From contig NC_045139.1 in the NCBI RefSeq assembly GCF_008831285.2, positions 9,396,204 to 9,460,203 of the forward strand: a DNA stretch of 64,000 bases. Reading direction: 5' to 3'. The notes beneath the pieces were generated by a model, which was not told where the DNA came from, did no database searches, and saw only the letters and a program-made list of their open reading frames with translations. Shown here piece after piece: positions 44,300 through 56,440 of this stretch. The position numbers and the translations under genes were made by a program. This stretch comes from Nymphaea colorata. Taxonomy: Eukaryota > Streptophyta > Magnoliopsida > Nymphaeales > Nymphaeaceae. How positions within the stretch are numbered: the first letter of the stretch is position 1; every line of letters begins with the position of its first letter.

Positions 44300-45549
44300 T
44301 GTATGTGTGCGGGTTTACCCCTTTCTTCTTTACAATCACCTCTTTTTCCTTTACAATGACAACTAAAAGGAAGGTGAAATCACCGAATCAACGAACGCAA
44401 GAATATTTTCTATTGTTGACATCTTCTAAGTTCTATTTAACATATTTTCATTTACAAAACAAGACTCATGTGTTATTCTCGACAAAAATGGGTTCTCAAG
44501 GATCTCAGCTCCTCGAAGTACTTTCTTTTAATGGGTCCCACATGTTATCTGTGGGATTCCATTTGGTGTACAACCCATTATCCGGAATAAACATCAAAAG
44601 ATTGGTTTCTTTTTGAATTGTTAGGCAGTTTCACGTAAATATACCGACAATCGATTGGTTTTTTCTAATTTCATTTTTCTTCGTTTTCCATTCTCTTGGC
44701 CATGAAAACATGTTTTCACTTTCTACTTGTAAGTGTTCCTTCTTTCCACTAAAGTTTCATGCTAATTAGAGGGGTTTTCAAATGGTCACGTGGGCTTTCA
44801 GCATTTTGTGTTCACTCAAGCATTTCCAAGGAAATAATGGATATTCAACCGATCGACATTGTTAATTTCCAGTCCGATTGACGCACGTTCTTTCTTCAAT
44901 TCTTTGTTCTTATAATTCTCAAACGAACTTTCTTGTCTTAATTGTCTGAATGCTATTGTTATTTAACTTGACTGTCAGCTGAAATTATAAAAATGTGAAT
45001 ATATATTTACGTTCATTACTTATATGCATATTCTCGACAAAAAGAATGTTTTATTTAACTAAAAAATGTTAATTATTGGAGAGGGTGAGTTGAATTGACT
45101 TTTTTAAGGTATTTTATTCATTTGATGAACATCCATAATTTCAGACAGTAGCTACATTTATTTTCCTGCAAATTTCTGGATGGTCTTCCAGTATCAAAAA
45201 GATCCACACACACACACACACATATACATGAACATGAAGTAGACAATCGTACGTCATAACTCGTTTCGTAAAGGATTTTCTTTATTCAATGACCATTCAG
45301 AAGTAAAAGAAAAAGGAAATTAAATTTTTACGGGGGGAACGGAAAAAAAATAGATGTTAAAAGATGGAATCAGCTCAATCTAGTATTAAACTGATGCATT
45401 AACTATTGCTTTTGCCAATTCTCAAAACGTTGGTTCATTTTTTATTCTTTCCAGGACATTTTTGTCATTTCAACCTTCCCAGACATGCTCATAGGGTCAA
45501 ATATGTGTTTAGTCATTATTGCTAAAACCGGAGGTCTTCGATGAAATTA
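43026..45549. other. duplicated intergenic DNA, no gene seen
   Basis: It is collinear with 32217-34319. The frame at 44299-44616 is not preserved in the unit 1 copy. It contains the CT run at 44256-44295 and a CA run near 45207-45220. Confidence 0.65.
44256..44295. repeat. (TC)n microsatellite
   Basis: About 20 TC repeats; the matching site in unit 1 (near 33530) has about nine. Confidence 0.9.
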
Positions 45550-45985
45550 AAAAGATCATGTGCATAGGGCTGCGCATGAGCCGAGTTGGCCAGCTCGAGC
45601 ATGACTCGGCTCAAAGAACTCGAGCTCCTTATAGCAAGCTCAAGCATGAAGTGGACTCATTTTACCCATTTAACTTGTTTAAGTGATAAATCTTTTAGTG
45701 TTAGCTGAAGTAAGCATTAACTCATTTAACTTATGTAAGTGTTAACTCGTTTAATTTGTTTAACTCGTTTAACTTGTAAAACCGGTTTTGTCAATATTAT
45801 AAAGAGTACCGATTTGCATGTCGAGTCAAGTATAAACAAGTCGAGTTCCTGAAACTTGAACTCAACTTGTTTATCGTTTCGAGTATCTTTGTAAGCTCGA
45901 ACACGACTCATTTATAAACGAGTCGAGCACGAGCCAAGTTTCCTCCAGTGAGTTTGAGTCGAGCCTGAGTTAGCTCGCTCATGTG
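45550..45985. mobile_element. GAGC-rich MITE-like element, unit 2
   Basis: It is collinear with 34320-34745. It starts near GATCATGTGCATAGGGCTGC and ends GAGTTAGCTCGCTCATGTGC. No coding potential is seen. Confidence 0.5.
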
Positions 45986-46779
45986 CATGACATGTATTGT
46001 TGAAAGTGAAACACTGGGACACATGTCATGATGCACTGAGAGCTGGCCAGGATGTACCCTAATGAACATAACCACTGGGCAGGATCTACCCACATAACCA
46101 ATAAGATGGCTTCCGAACAGACGCCAGCCATTCACTCGGCCCTCCTGAATAACCGAAGGACAAGAAATCAGGTTAAGCCATTGGCGTCAGACTTGCAGGG
46201 TTTGTAATGTGAATTTCCTTGAATATGAAATGAAGTTGAGAATCCCTTTTGTTTCCACCTTTTTTTGTTCTTTGTTTTGCTTGTCTTACTTTTTCCAACC
46301 CAATTAATTAGGACAAATTTCTGTTTTATTTTACTATTTATTGGTTTTAGAATGATCAATCTTAAAACAATAAAAACAAATTACTAGTGTTAAGACAATA
46401 AAAGCCTTTTCACCACTTAAAACAAAAACTACCTCACCATCCCAATTGAACCTATCCATGCCACGTAATGATCAAATCAAAAGATAAAGCAGAAGTCGCT
46501 AGAATATGAATCACAAGGAAATTGGAAACATTTCCTCAATTTCCAAGTCAAACCACTATTCATAGTAAGCATTTTGAACACTCATATATAAAATGTTGGA
46601 AAATTATAATCATAAGAAAATAAGTTTTGTTTAAGACATTAAATGTAAGTTGAGATGAGAAAGTATGCTAACCTACCATCCTAAAGCTGCCATATGATTT
46701 GAAAACAAACTAGCAATTATATTTTGCTTCCTGATCAATCAGAACATAAAGCCAAAAGACTCCAAGCAAAGTTGATCTG
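45986..46779. other. duplicated intergenic DNA, no gene seen
   Basis: It matches 34746-35340 and then DNA found right of the RING genes (GAACACTCATATATAAAATG near 46575, compare 41220). The sequence is thus repeating the approach to a further RING copy. Confidence 0.6.
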
Positions 46780-46935
46780 TCAAAATTTAATTCTGTCACC
46801 AGCGTTTGTTGCCATGTCAGATCAGCAGATTAGGCAGGTGTACGGCCAATGGTATATATTGTGGCATGTGGTGACGACAATGTCACTGGGCGAGCTGAAG
46901 TTGTTATGGCATATCGACAATATTGATGAGCACAT
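46780..46935 (-). pseudogene. RING gene C-terminal relic, unit 2
   Basis: CTGTCAAAATTTAATTCTG, AGATCAGCAGATTAGGCAGG, GTGGCATGTGGTGACGACAA and GTTATGGCATATCGACAATA align in order with the 3' end of the RING genes (30600-30780). The zinc ligand codons are mostly lost. This is an older, truncated copy. Confidence 0.65.
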
Positions 46936-47818
46936 TTTTATTTATTTTTACTCAGTTTTCATGTGCAACCATCCTTCTTTCTTTTTAAGTGCATATTTGT
47001 TGGATGCTCAGACATGTGCACCCAAGATATTTTAACAAAATGCCTGTAGTTTGAGAAGTCATATCATACGCTTGTGGTTTCTATTGTCTTGAGATTAATC
47101 ATTTGAGTGCAATCCATATGCAGCTTAAAAATGGGAAAGCATCTTTCCCTCTCTTTTTGTTACTTGCCTGGCTGGCCCTAATACATAGTGGCTTGGGTTT
47201 AAACCCTCTAATTAGCAGGAAAGTTTAAAAAAAAAATAAGGATGACTTATAACTGAAAGCATTTTTCAGGGCATGGCACAAATTGACACAAACCCAACCA
47301 GGCCATGGAGATAAAAAGTGATCAGAATTGAAGAAAAAAATTGAACCAGTTCAATATCAGGTGATTTTTTTCCCCAATTTTAACAACTTGGAGGAAAAAA
47401 GCTAACACAAGACAATTTCATGCTTTCCCATTAAGGTTCAAAAAAAAACATCATACAATATTAATAAAGTAACAAATAATAAAATAACATAGTAATTTGT
47501 CCACATCAATTGTGCCAAAAAAAGGAAGAGAAAAAAATATAAAACAAAAAGGATTACATATTCAAGGCAGTTCTCATGACAGCCCCCTATAAGTCCCACA
47601 CTAATGGCTCAACTGATTTCATTCCCTCTAGTTGTCAAATAGGGCTGTCATGTTGCTAGAAATACACATGGAGAATACCAAATGGTTGGCATCCTTTTTC
47701 TTATACTTGGTCTTGAGGCCATCCTATCCAAGGACGAAGCGAGAAATTTTTTATGAGGAGGGTGAATTAAAGTTTTTAAATTTTAACAAAGGCCAAAATT
47801 GTCACGGAATTACTTTCA
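46936..47818. other. left flank of gypsy B
   Basis: Up to 47574 it matches 27330-27910. The rest (47575-47818) is single copy in the window. No gene is supported. Confidence 0.6.
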
Positions 47819-48194
47819 TTGGCCCACGCTATCTGGCGATAGGTCCTTTGCCGTAAGCCTAAAGGGGTTCAAGAGTGTCCAAGAGACTTGAGAATAGCGA
47901 GGGTGTGCGGAAATAAAACATTGCAAGGAGGGATGCTCTTACAATGGGCATAAATTGCATTGATCACAAAAGCGATGTAAACGAAGAGGTTTGAAAAGAA
48001 ATCTCCACTTACTTACATAGGATGGCCGAGGGCACTTATAGGATTCAGTTGCTGACCACCTCAAACACAAAATCCCCAACGTACACTTGGGACCAGTGAG
48101 AGAGTGCTCCATTACAAGTAAACAAAAGCATAAACCAAAGACATTGTAAACAAACTGGAAAGTAAGCAAAAACTTATTCAAACACACGAGAACA
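47819..48194 (-). repeat. 3' LTR of gypsy B
   Basis: It ends CACGAGAACA. The purine tract GATTTGAAGGAGGGAGCT lies just outside on the minus strand. It matches 57601-57974, with a short insertion near its left end. The left boundary is uncertain by about ten bases. Confidence 0.8.
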
Positions 48195-48205
48195 AGCTCC
48201 CTCCT

Positions 48206-49440
48206 TCAAATCACGTGTTGTCCTTGGCGCCAAATCTTGCATGATAGTCCAAAACGTCTTATGGATGTCATTGATTCAATAGGAAGGTGTGCTCCCACGT
48301 TGGCTTCTCCTTGCGTGTTCTCTTCACTAAGTACTTCTTCGGCTCTCCAAGATAGTTTATTTTGTGTCGAATAATCTGCTCCATCTGCTGCTTGCTTTAT
48401 TGATGATGGCGCTCTTTGTAGGATCAGCTCCCGTTGTAGTGTGCTCCACTCCGGGTCTTCTCTATTAGCATAGAAAGGCTTCAGGTTGCAGACATGGAAA
48501 ACCGGATATACTTTGAAGTCGGTTAGTAAATCTAACTTGTACACCAGCTTGCTAATCTTCTTGATTATGTTGAACTGTCCTTCATACTTTCGTATCAAGG
48601 CATGGTGTCTCCCATGAAAGATTTATGTACGGTCTGGGCACTACTTCAGAAGGACCTATTCTTCGATTCTGAAGTATGCAGGATGTCGCTTCTTGTTAGC
48701 CCACTTTTTCATCTTCTTGGCTGCCTTATGCAAGAAGGCTTTGGCTAACTTTGTTCACTCCTACCAATCTCTAACTAACTGATAAGAGAAGGTTGGCCTT
48801 CCTTTTTCTTGAGCAACAAGAGTGTGTGGCATCAATGGCTGCTACCCAGTAGCTATTTCAAATGGACTAAGCCCCGAAGGCTCCCTCTTCTATAAGTTGT
48901 AGCATAATTGGGCTACATCCACCAATTTCACTTAATTTTTCTGATTTGCACTCACAAAGTACCTTAAGTATAAGGTGTTGATGTGCTCAGTCTGGCCATT
49001 TGTTTGTGGGTGGAAGCTTGTTGAAAACAACAAGTTCAAGCCCAGCTATCGAAACACTTTACTCTAGAATTTGCTTGTGAAGTGGGTGTCGCAGTCGCTA
49101 ACAATGCTTTTCGGCATGCCCCAATACTTTATTATATTGTTTACAAACATCTCCACAGTCTTCTCTACATGGCACTCCTTTGAGGTTGGGATAATGTAGC
49201 ATACTTAGAGAATCGATCCACAACCACAAAGATAGAGTTCAGTCCATCTATTCTTAGGAGGCTCACAATGAAATCCATAGATAGGTTTTCACATGAATGC
49301 TCCAAAATAATAAGACGTTCCAGTAGGCTAGCCATCTTTTGATTCACTCCTTTGTCCTATTGACAGATGAGGCACGTCTTCACATATGTCTCCATACCAT
49401 CTTGCATTTGTTAAGTAGTAGCCACGTTCAATTAGGGCTA
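48206..49440 (-). pseudogene. gypsy B integrase
   Basis: The minus-strand frame 48598-48206 carries the C-terminal end (YPVFHVCNLKPFY). Degenerate sequence follows, with the second core block near 49235 (FVVVDRFSKYATL) and the zinc-binding end near 49400. It is homologous to gypsy A at 342-1334 plus 16659-17400 and shows the uninterrupted form of the site where the Tat element landed in A. Confidence 0.82.
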
Positions 49441-50178
49441 GGGTATGCTCCTTGCCAGGATGACCTGTCCACAAAGTGTCCTGGCACCCCTCAATAGCTC
49501 TTGTCGAAGAGTTCTATATTTCAGCACAAATACTTGTACACGTTGGGTGAGAAGGAGTCCATCTCGCTGCAAAAATCTCCTAGTCTTGCCTGTCTCAGCC
49601 AAGGCCACTAGGTGCTTGATCACGGAGTCTTGCTGCTTGTCTTCACGAACATATCCAAAAGATAACCTGTTAATTGTACTTCAAAGGTCCCTGCATGTGT
49701 GGCTCAAGCTCAACCTTGCGACTCAATGTGTCTACGTTAATGATAGTTCTTCTTGCCTTGTACTCCAACACGATGTAAACTCGGCCGAGAATTCCCACCA
49801 ACATGCCTACTTGGTAGATAGCTTCTTTTATTTCTGGAAGTAGCAGATAATGTCTTCAAATGCAAAGGTAGTGCACGATTGCAGTCATTTCTCATTTGTG
49901 CACAATATAACGCCTTTCTACTTCCTTCACTATTGGCTCTCATAAGTGATTGAATGATCCTCTTGCATTAATACTCAGCCAATAGCAGAGTCAGATGCGT
50001 TAGTGTGGACCTCAAAAGGCTTCAAATGGTTAGGCAACTTAAGTATCAGCTCTCTCACAAGAGCTATCTTCAATTTTCAAAAGCATCCTCAGCAAATCGC
50101 ATTCAAGTGCGACCATGTTCTTCTTGAGCAAGTCTATGAGGAGTACAACAATTAAAGAATATTCCTCGATGGCCTGTA
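49441..50178 (-). pseudogene. gypsy B RNase H and linker
   Basis: It is homologous to 16920-17700 of gypsy A at the DNA level, including the TDAS coding region (near 50000) in degenerate form. Many stops. It is cut by the copia insertion at 50179-50183. Confidence 0.7.
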
Positions 50179-50183
50179 CTAAT
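50179..50183. repeat. target-site duplication of the copia element, left (CTAAT)
   Basis: CTAAT here and TTAAT at 55140-55144 flank the two LTRs. Joining at one copy gives CTGTACTAATTGGTCAAC, which fits the gypsy A sequence CTGTAATGATTGGTCAATC near 17684. Confidence 0.75.
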
Positions 50184-50556
50184 TAAAATAATTTCTAGAA
50201 CGAAGAGAGAAATTAACACATGACAAAAATGCAAGACGAGTTACGTGGTTCGATCATATATTGATCTGCGTCCACGAAATGATGGTCTTCTATATTTTTT
50301 ACTTTTCAACTCTCTACTTTACAGATTTCCTGCCTTTGATTTTATACATTGATTCTAGATGTTGGAGAGTTCAACGTCTCTTTGAACGACATGATTTTGT
50401 TTCTCTTCATAGTCGTCTCCAATAGTAAATCATGCTTTGTTTCCTTCATTGTTGTTGTGTTGTTTTCGTCAAGAGTATCACCTTCTATGGAGAGAGCCGT
50501 TGATCCACTTTCTATTGTGGAGAGAGCCCTTGAGCTGTTTTCATCATTTTCATTTA
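50184..50556 (-). repeat. 3' LTR of the copia element (373 bp)
   Basis: It matches 54810-55139 base for base over most of its length, but holds about 43 bp (around CGTGGTTCGATCATATATTG) that the other LTR lacks. In minus sense it begins TGTAAATG. The purine run GACGAGGGG (50557-50565) lies directly before it. Confidence 0.92.
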
Positions 50557-51949
50557 CACCCCTCGTCAATCTCATCCTGTCCTTGATAGGGTTGAGATTG
50601 AACTTGATGACCTCAAACTTTGGCGTTATTGCTACATGTGTCTGTTTTAACAATGGTTTGGTCAAGACGTCAGCAATTTGATCCTTCTTTGAAATGTACT
50701 TGATGCCCAATTCTCCTTTGGCAAGCTTGTATCGAACAAAGAGAAGATCGATTTCTACATGCTTGCATCTATAATGATATACTGGATGTGATGCTAGATA
50801 TGTGGCTCCAATGTTATCACACCAAAGAATTGGTTCTCGGGATGATTTTATTCCAAGTTCTTGCAATAGAAATTTGATCCAAGTAACTTCGGCTGTTGCA
50901 TTGGCGATGGCTCTGTATTCTGCTTTTGTACTTGAGCGAGATACTACATTTTGCTTCTTGGAACTCCAAGAGACAAGATTATCCCCAAGGAATATTGCGT
51001 AGCCGTTAGTGGATTTTCTATCATCCGGGCATCCAGCCCAGTCAGCATCATTGAATGTTGAGATATCCATTTCCGTACACGGCGTTAGACTTAATCCATG
51101 GTCAAAAGTTTGCTTTTGATATCTTAATATTCGCTTCACGGCAGCCCAATGGATGTTTGTTGGATTGTTCATATATTGACAAACTTTGTTCACTGCAAAC
51201 GATATGTCTGGTCTTGCCATTGTAGCATTCTGTAAATCTCCAACTATGCTTCTATATAGGCTTAGATCATGGAAGGAAAAACCTGAGTGTGCTGTCAAAG
51301 TTGGTGATGTAGCCATGGGTGTAGAGATCGGTTTTGCTCCCACCATACTTGTTTTCTTAAGTAGTTCCAAGATGTATTTCTGTTGAGATAAGAACAAGCC
51401 TTGAGGAGAATGCTTTGCTTCAATGCCCAAGAAGAAGTGTAGATCTCCTAAATCTTTGATTGCAAATTCTGATTTGAAGGCGGCAATCAGTTTTTGGATG
51501 TGCATATCTGAACTTCCTGTCAATATGATGTCGTCCACGTAAATGAGAATGTACATGACCGTGTTTGTATCCTTGTAAATGAGAAGCGAGGTGTCTGTTT
51601 TGGCTCCCTGAAAACCCATTTTGTGAAGAAAAGTGCTTAGACATGAAAACCAAGCTCTTGGGGCTTGCTTCAAGCCATAGAGCTCTTTGTGAAGCTTGCA
51701 AACGTGATTGGGATAGTTCTTATCCTCAAAGCCGGGCGGTTGAGACTTGTAGACTTCTTCTTCTAGTGTTCCATGGAGAAAAGCATTTTGGACATCCAAT
51801 TGATTGATTTTCCACCTGCGACTCAAGGCAATAGTGAGTATTATTCTAATGGTTGTGGGTTTGACTACTGGGCTGAAGGTTTCAGTGTAATCAATCCCTT
51901 CCTTTTGGTTATATCCCTTAGCTACAAGTCTTGCTTTATACCTTTCTAG
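50557..51949 (-). pseudogene. copia reverse transcriptase and RNase H
   Basis: The frame continues from the integrase after the stop at 51950-51952. It shows [13 protein letters not shown] (catalytic Asp), [29 protein letters not shown] (the YVDD box), [13 protein letters not shown], then the RNase H part with [24 protein letters not shown] and [11 protein letters not shown], ending with a DVLTKPL motif. Catalytic residues look intact. The open frame runs on to 50342, which is inside the LTR. In the element the product would copy RNA into DNA in cytoplasmic particles. The single stop upstream would cut it off from gag and integrase. Confidence 0.93.
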
Positions 51950-53479
51950 CTAACCATCAGCCCTTCGTTTGATTTTGAAGACCCATTTGCATCCTACAAT
52001 ATGTTTGTCACTAGAGATAGGTACAAGACTCCAAGTTTGATTTTTGAGAAGGGCGAGGTGTTCATTTTTCATAGCTTCTTTCCATTGTCTACAGGCGAGA
52101 GCTTCTTGAAGAGTATTGGGCTCGGTCTCAATAGCCAAATTTGATGTTGTAGATAGGACTAAAGGATATTTGGTAGCTGAGTGGGTTTCATAGGTGGTAT
52201 AGCCAGTGTTGGGCTTAACAATACCAACTTGAGATCGTGTTGTCATGCTATGGGTTCTAGTAGGTTCAATGATGGGCTCGATATTTTCAGGTTGGGCTTG
52301 ATCAGCTTGAGAACGAGTTATCATACTATGGGTTCTGGTAGGTCTACTACTAGGTTCGACACTTTCAGGTTGGTCTTGGTTTTGGTAGCTCTCATTTGAG
52401 CTAGATTGTATCAAACTGTCTTGCTCATCATGGTTGGGAAGGCTTGGTTGAGGGTTGGACGTGGCATGGTTCTCCTCATTATCACTTCTATGGTCATTGG
52501 TGTCTCTCAAGTGGTTGACGTTTGAGAAAAAGGGAACGAATTGAGGTGGATGTTGATCACTAGAGGCAGGTTGCTCATTAAGCTTTTCTTCCTTGAAAGG
52601 AAAGGATTTTTCATTGAAAACGACATGGCGGGAGGTAAAAATCCTTTTATTTTTTAAATTCAAGCAGTAGTAACCTTTGTGTTGAGAGGCGTACCCAAGA
52701 AAAACACATCTTTCAGATCTGAAATCAAGTTTGTGATTCGCATAGGTTCTTAAGTGGGGATAACGTTCACAACCAAGGACTTTAAGAAAATTATAGTCTG
52801 GGATTTCTTGAAATAACTTTTCCAATGGTGAAAGATAATTGAGAACTTTGGTGGGCAAGCGGTTGATAAGATATATAGCAGAATTGAAAACATAAGTCCA
52901 ATAATTTTTGGGAATATTTGCTTCGGCTAGAAGAGACAGGCCAGTTTCAACAATGTGCCTGTGCCGCCTTTCAGCATTCCCATTTTGTTCGGAAGTGTGT
53001 GGGCAGCTCTTTCGGTGTCCTATGCCATTCTTGGATAAGAATGGTTGTAGGCCTAGGTACTCACCACCCCCATTAGAATGCAAGAATTTAATCTTGTGTC
53101 CTGTATGATTTTCAGCGAGCGCTTTAAAGGATTTAAAAGCAGCCCTAACATCAGATTTCAACTTAAGCAAATAAAACCATGTATATCTAGAATATGCATC
53201 AACAAAAATAACATAGTAATGATAACCATTTGTTCCCATGATCGGGGAAAGTCCCCAAACATCAGAGTAGACAATCTCAAGAGGTTTTTGCGCTTTATAA
53301 GAAACAGCTTGAAATGAGAGTTTATGACTCTTGGCCTTATGACATTCTTCGCATAAAGTTGAAGGAAACAAATTATCATAGCATAAATCAAAATCATTTA
53401 AGACACGCTTAACTGTAACAAAAGCGGGATGGCCAAGTCTTTTATGCCAAGTCTCCAAAGATGCTCGTTCACTACACAT
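51950..53479 (-). pseudogene. copia GAG-pre-integrase and integrase
   Basis: The 509-codon frame begins at the zinc-binding segment (WHKRLGHPAF and CEECHKAKSHKL), followed by the core: YSDVWGLSP (first Asp), FVDAYSRYTWFYLLK, then SNGGGEYLG where the usual second Asp (SDxGxEF/Y) reads Asn, and TSEQNGNAERRHRHIVE, with the catalytic Glu. After about residue 270 come the CVFLGY and HVVFNE motifs and a long Ser/Gln-rich linker. It ends with a TAG stop after KRRADG, where copia polyproteins normally continue without break into RT. Confidence 0.92.
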
Positions 53480-54774
53480 GGCTTCTTTATTTGTATCAAA
53501 ATTAATTTTGTAGAGGCCATTCTGGCTGATTCCTTGCTGCAGTACCTTCCCAGCTTGGTCCTTAACAAAAATGAGTTAGGATGAAACTCAATATAAACAT
53601 CATTATCCTTACAAAATTTTTGAATAGATAACAAGTTCCTAGTTATATTTGGAACATGTAATATATCATTTAAAATCAAATTTCTAGTAGGCATGGATGA
53701 ACCAATGTGGAGTATAGACAAACCTGTTCCATCGCGAACCTTCAGAGTGTCTCTCCCACGATAGTCTGAATGTATAGAAAGTTTGTTTATATCATTGGTG
53801 ACGTGGTGGGTTGCGCCTGAATCGGGATACCAATTGTCATCCCCAACTGGTTGATTTGAAGAATTTTCAATGGCAGCATGAAATGCTTGAGGATTTGTGC
53901 TCTTGTTCTTGACGAGATTCAAGTAGGTATAGCAATTTTTTGCTACATGCCCTGTCTTCTCACAAATCTGACATATTAATCTTTCTTTGCCTTGATAATT
54001 TCTGTTTTTGTATACAAGTTTTCCTCGACCACGACAAGTGTGCTGTCGCTCATTGTGCTCCTTGAAAACATTATTTGCAGTAGGCAGAAATTCATCATCA
54101 TGACTTTTTTTATTTGCTTCTTGCATAAGTAGGAGGCCATAAAGTTCGTTAAGGCTAATAGGTTCCTTCCGTGTCTCCATGCTTATCTTGAAGGCAAGAT
54201 ACTCAGCTGGCAGACCTCTCAAAATATATAAAACCAAATCATCTTCGTCTATAGGTTTAGATGCTATAACTAATTGGTGTGCTATAACCCTTATTTTCTG
54301 AAAATATGCATCCATGGACATATTTCCCTTTTCCAAATCTTGTAACTGAGATTTCAACTGCATAACTCTAGACCGCGAATGAGTGGCATAGGAATGTTTC
54401 AACACACTCCAAACCTCTGCCGAGGTTTTCAATCCAATAATCTGAGCATGAACATTTTCAGATAATGATGACTTGATCCAACATAGAAGGATTTGATCTT
54501 GTCGCAGCCAATTGAGATAGTCTTGGCTTATTTCTATCATGCCAGACTTGTATTTTTCTAGTGCGGGTTTCGTTCCATCAACGAACCCCATCAGATCACA
54601 TGACATGAGTATGGGTGTGAATTGGGATTTCCATACCAGATAATTTTCAGTGTTCAATTTGATGCCGAGAGAGAGTTGCAAATGATTTGGGTGTTGCAGT
54701 AAATAAGAAGAGGGAGTTTCCATACCATTGCCCATCTGATTTCCGCGTGTGTTGTTGTTTGAAGAGGACTCCAT
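53398..54774 (-). pseudogene. copia gag and protease
   Basis: The 458-codon frame starts at the Met at 54774, 36 bp after the primer site. It has the gag pattern (LNTENYLVWKSQFTPIL, ALEKY, LLCWIKSSLSE), a zinc knuckle CQICEKTGHVAKNC (about residue 270) and the protease active site WYPDSGATHHV (about residue 315). A base appears to be missing from a T run near 53565, so the last ~50 residues are out of frame and the frame ends at 53398. The integrase frame overlaps from 53479. Confidence 0.93.
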
Positions 54775-54790
54775 GACAGAAGTTGATCCT

Positions 54791-54809
54791 CAACCTGGCT
54801 CTGATACCA
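54791..54809 (-). other. copia primer binding site (initiator Met tRNA)
   Basis: The minus strand reads TGGTATCAGAGCCAGGTTG directly after the 5' LTR. TGGTATCAGAGC is complementary to the 3' end of plant initiator tRNA-Met. Confidence 0.95.
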
Positions 54810-55139
54810 TAAAAGGATTTCCAGAACGAAGAGAGAAATTAACACATGACAAAAATGCAAGACGAGTTACCTATATTTTTAATTTTTCAACTCTCTACTT
54901 TACAGATTTTGTGCCTTTGATTTTATACATTGATTCTAGACGTTGGAGAGTTCAACGTCTCTTTCAATGACAGGATTTTATTTCTCTTCATAGTCATCTC
55001 CAATAGGAAATCATGCTTTGTTTCCTTCATTCTTTTTGTGTTGTTTTCGTCAAGAGTATCACCTTCTATGGAGAGAGCCATTGATCCACTTTCTATTGTG
55101 GAGAGAGCCGTTGAGCTGTTTTCATCATTTTCGTTAACA
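54810..55139 (-). repeat. 5' LTR of the copia element (330 bp)
   Basis: In minus sense it starts TGTTAACG and ends CTTTTA. It is about 43 bp shorter than the 3' LTR owing to one internal deletion. Few substitutions separate the two LTRs by eye. Confidence 0.92.
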
Positions 55140-55144
55140 TTAAT

Positions 55145-55985
55145 TGGTCAACTCAAGGAAGGACCATAATTCAGGTATTGTAGTTTGCGGCTTCCACTCC
55201 TAGATGGCTCTCATCTTCGCCCAACAACATGACCGAGAAAGCTGATCTCCCGTTGGCCAAAGAGGCACCTTTTTTTTTCACATAAGGATAATTTTCCTTC
55301 CATAGTTGGAACACCATTTTTAGGTGACTTACATGCTCCTCCATGCTGCCGCTTACGACCACAATATTGTCAAGATAGACTACCACATGCTGGTCAAGGT
55401 ATGGGTAGAAGATTTTGTTCATTAATGTTGAGAAGGCTGCTGGGGTATTCGTCAACTGAATGGCATAACTAGAAATTCATAAGCACATAGCAAGTGACAA
55501 AATTGGTCCTTGGTTCATCTCTTGCTACTATTCTGACTTGCGAGTAACTCGATGGAAGATCCAATTTCGATAAGTTTTGTGCATTTCTCAATTGATTGAA
55601 TAAGTCAGCAATGAGCGGCAATGGATACTTGTTCTTTATCTACCTTGTTCAATGCACGATAGTCCATACATAAACGTTTTGAGCCGTCATATTTTAGCTG
55701 GAACAGTACAGGTGCTCCACAAGGAGCCTTGGAAGGCCTGATGATTCTTCCTGCCAGCAATTCGACAAATTGACGTTTTCATTCCCTCAGCTCTACAACA
55801 CCCATTCGGTAAGACACCATGGCAGGTGTTTTTTCACCTAGGACCAATTTGATGGCATGCTCTACTTCACGTCAAGTTGGTAGTCATTTGGGGAGTTATG
55901 CATGCATCATTTCTGCATGCTTCAAACACTTCCCTAATCGTCACCAAGTATGTCTCATCTCCATGCTTCAAACCCTTCTTCAACT
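55145..55985 (-). pseudogene. gypsy B reverse transcriptase
   Basis: The frame 55455-55171 contains [13 protein letters not shown] and VVYLDNIVVVSG. The second Asp of the YLDD box is Asn here, which would abolish activity. Upstream parts (to about 55900) hold broken versions of the [11 protein letters not shown] and PYRMG motifs seen in gypsy A. RT is cut from RNase H by the copia element. Confidence 0.85.
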
Positions 55986-56440
55986 CGATAGCGCCAACAT
56001 CGGAGATTTGCCGTTATCTTTTTTTTATTCTTGTGCTAGAACCATATAAGGAAACATCTCATCAAAAATACTGATGGCTCGTATATGCCGCATCGGGACC
56101 ATCTTTATTAAACTGAGGAGCTCCATGCCTATAATCATCTTGAAATCATCCATTGGTGCCATCTTGAAGTTGGCTTTTCCCATCTAACTCTCAATTTTCA
56201 CTGCCACATCCCTAGTCACTCTGCGGATGGGCTTCGCTTTCGAGTTCGCTGCCTTCATGCGCAACTCTCCCTTCTCTTAGGTGAGACCCAATCTCTTTGC
56301 CATCCTTTCCGAGACAAAGGTTGTGTGTCGCACCTGTGTCCACCATTGCGTCATAGACTTTCTGTTTACCAATATGTTTAGCTACATGAGTCCTGTAGTC
56401 ATTGTCTCTGTCATTTTTGTTGTTTCTTCAAAGCGCTCAA
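55986..56440 (-). pseudogene. gypsy B protease region
   Basis: Around 56360-56310 the minus strand reads VYDAMVDTGATHN, the DTGA active-site motif of a retropepsin. The frame is broken on both sides. The matching region of gypsy A is absent next to the inverted LTR. Confidence 0.75.

Larger units (their letters stand above)
50184..55139 (-). mobile_element. Ty1/copia retrotransposon, nearly intact
   Basis: It is about 4.96 kb on the minus strand: 5' LTR 54810-55139, primer site, gag-protease-integrase-RT-RNase H, purine tract, 3' LTR 50184-50556. Integrase before RT is diagnostic of copia. The long frame is interrupted only by one frameshift (near 53565) and one stop (51950-51952). Confidence 0.95.

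Noticed and set aside
50802-51386. Plus-strand frames within the copia pol gene
   Set aside because: Shadows of the minus-strand coding sequence.
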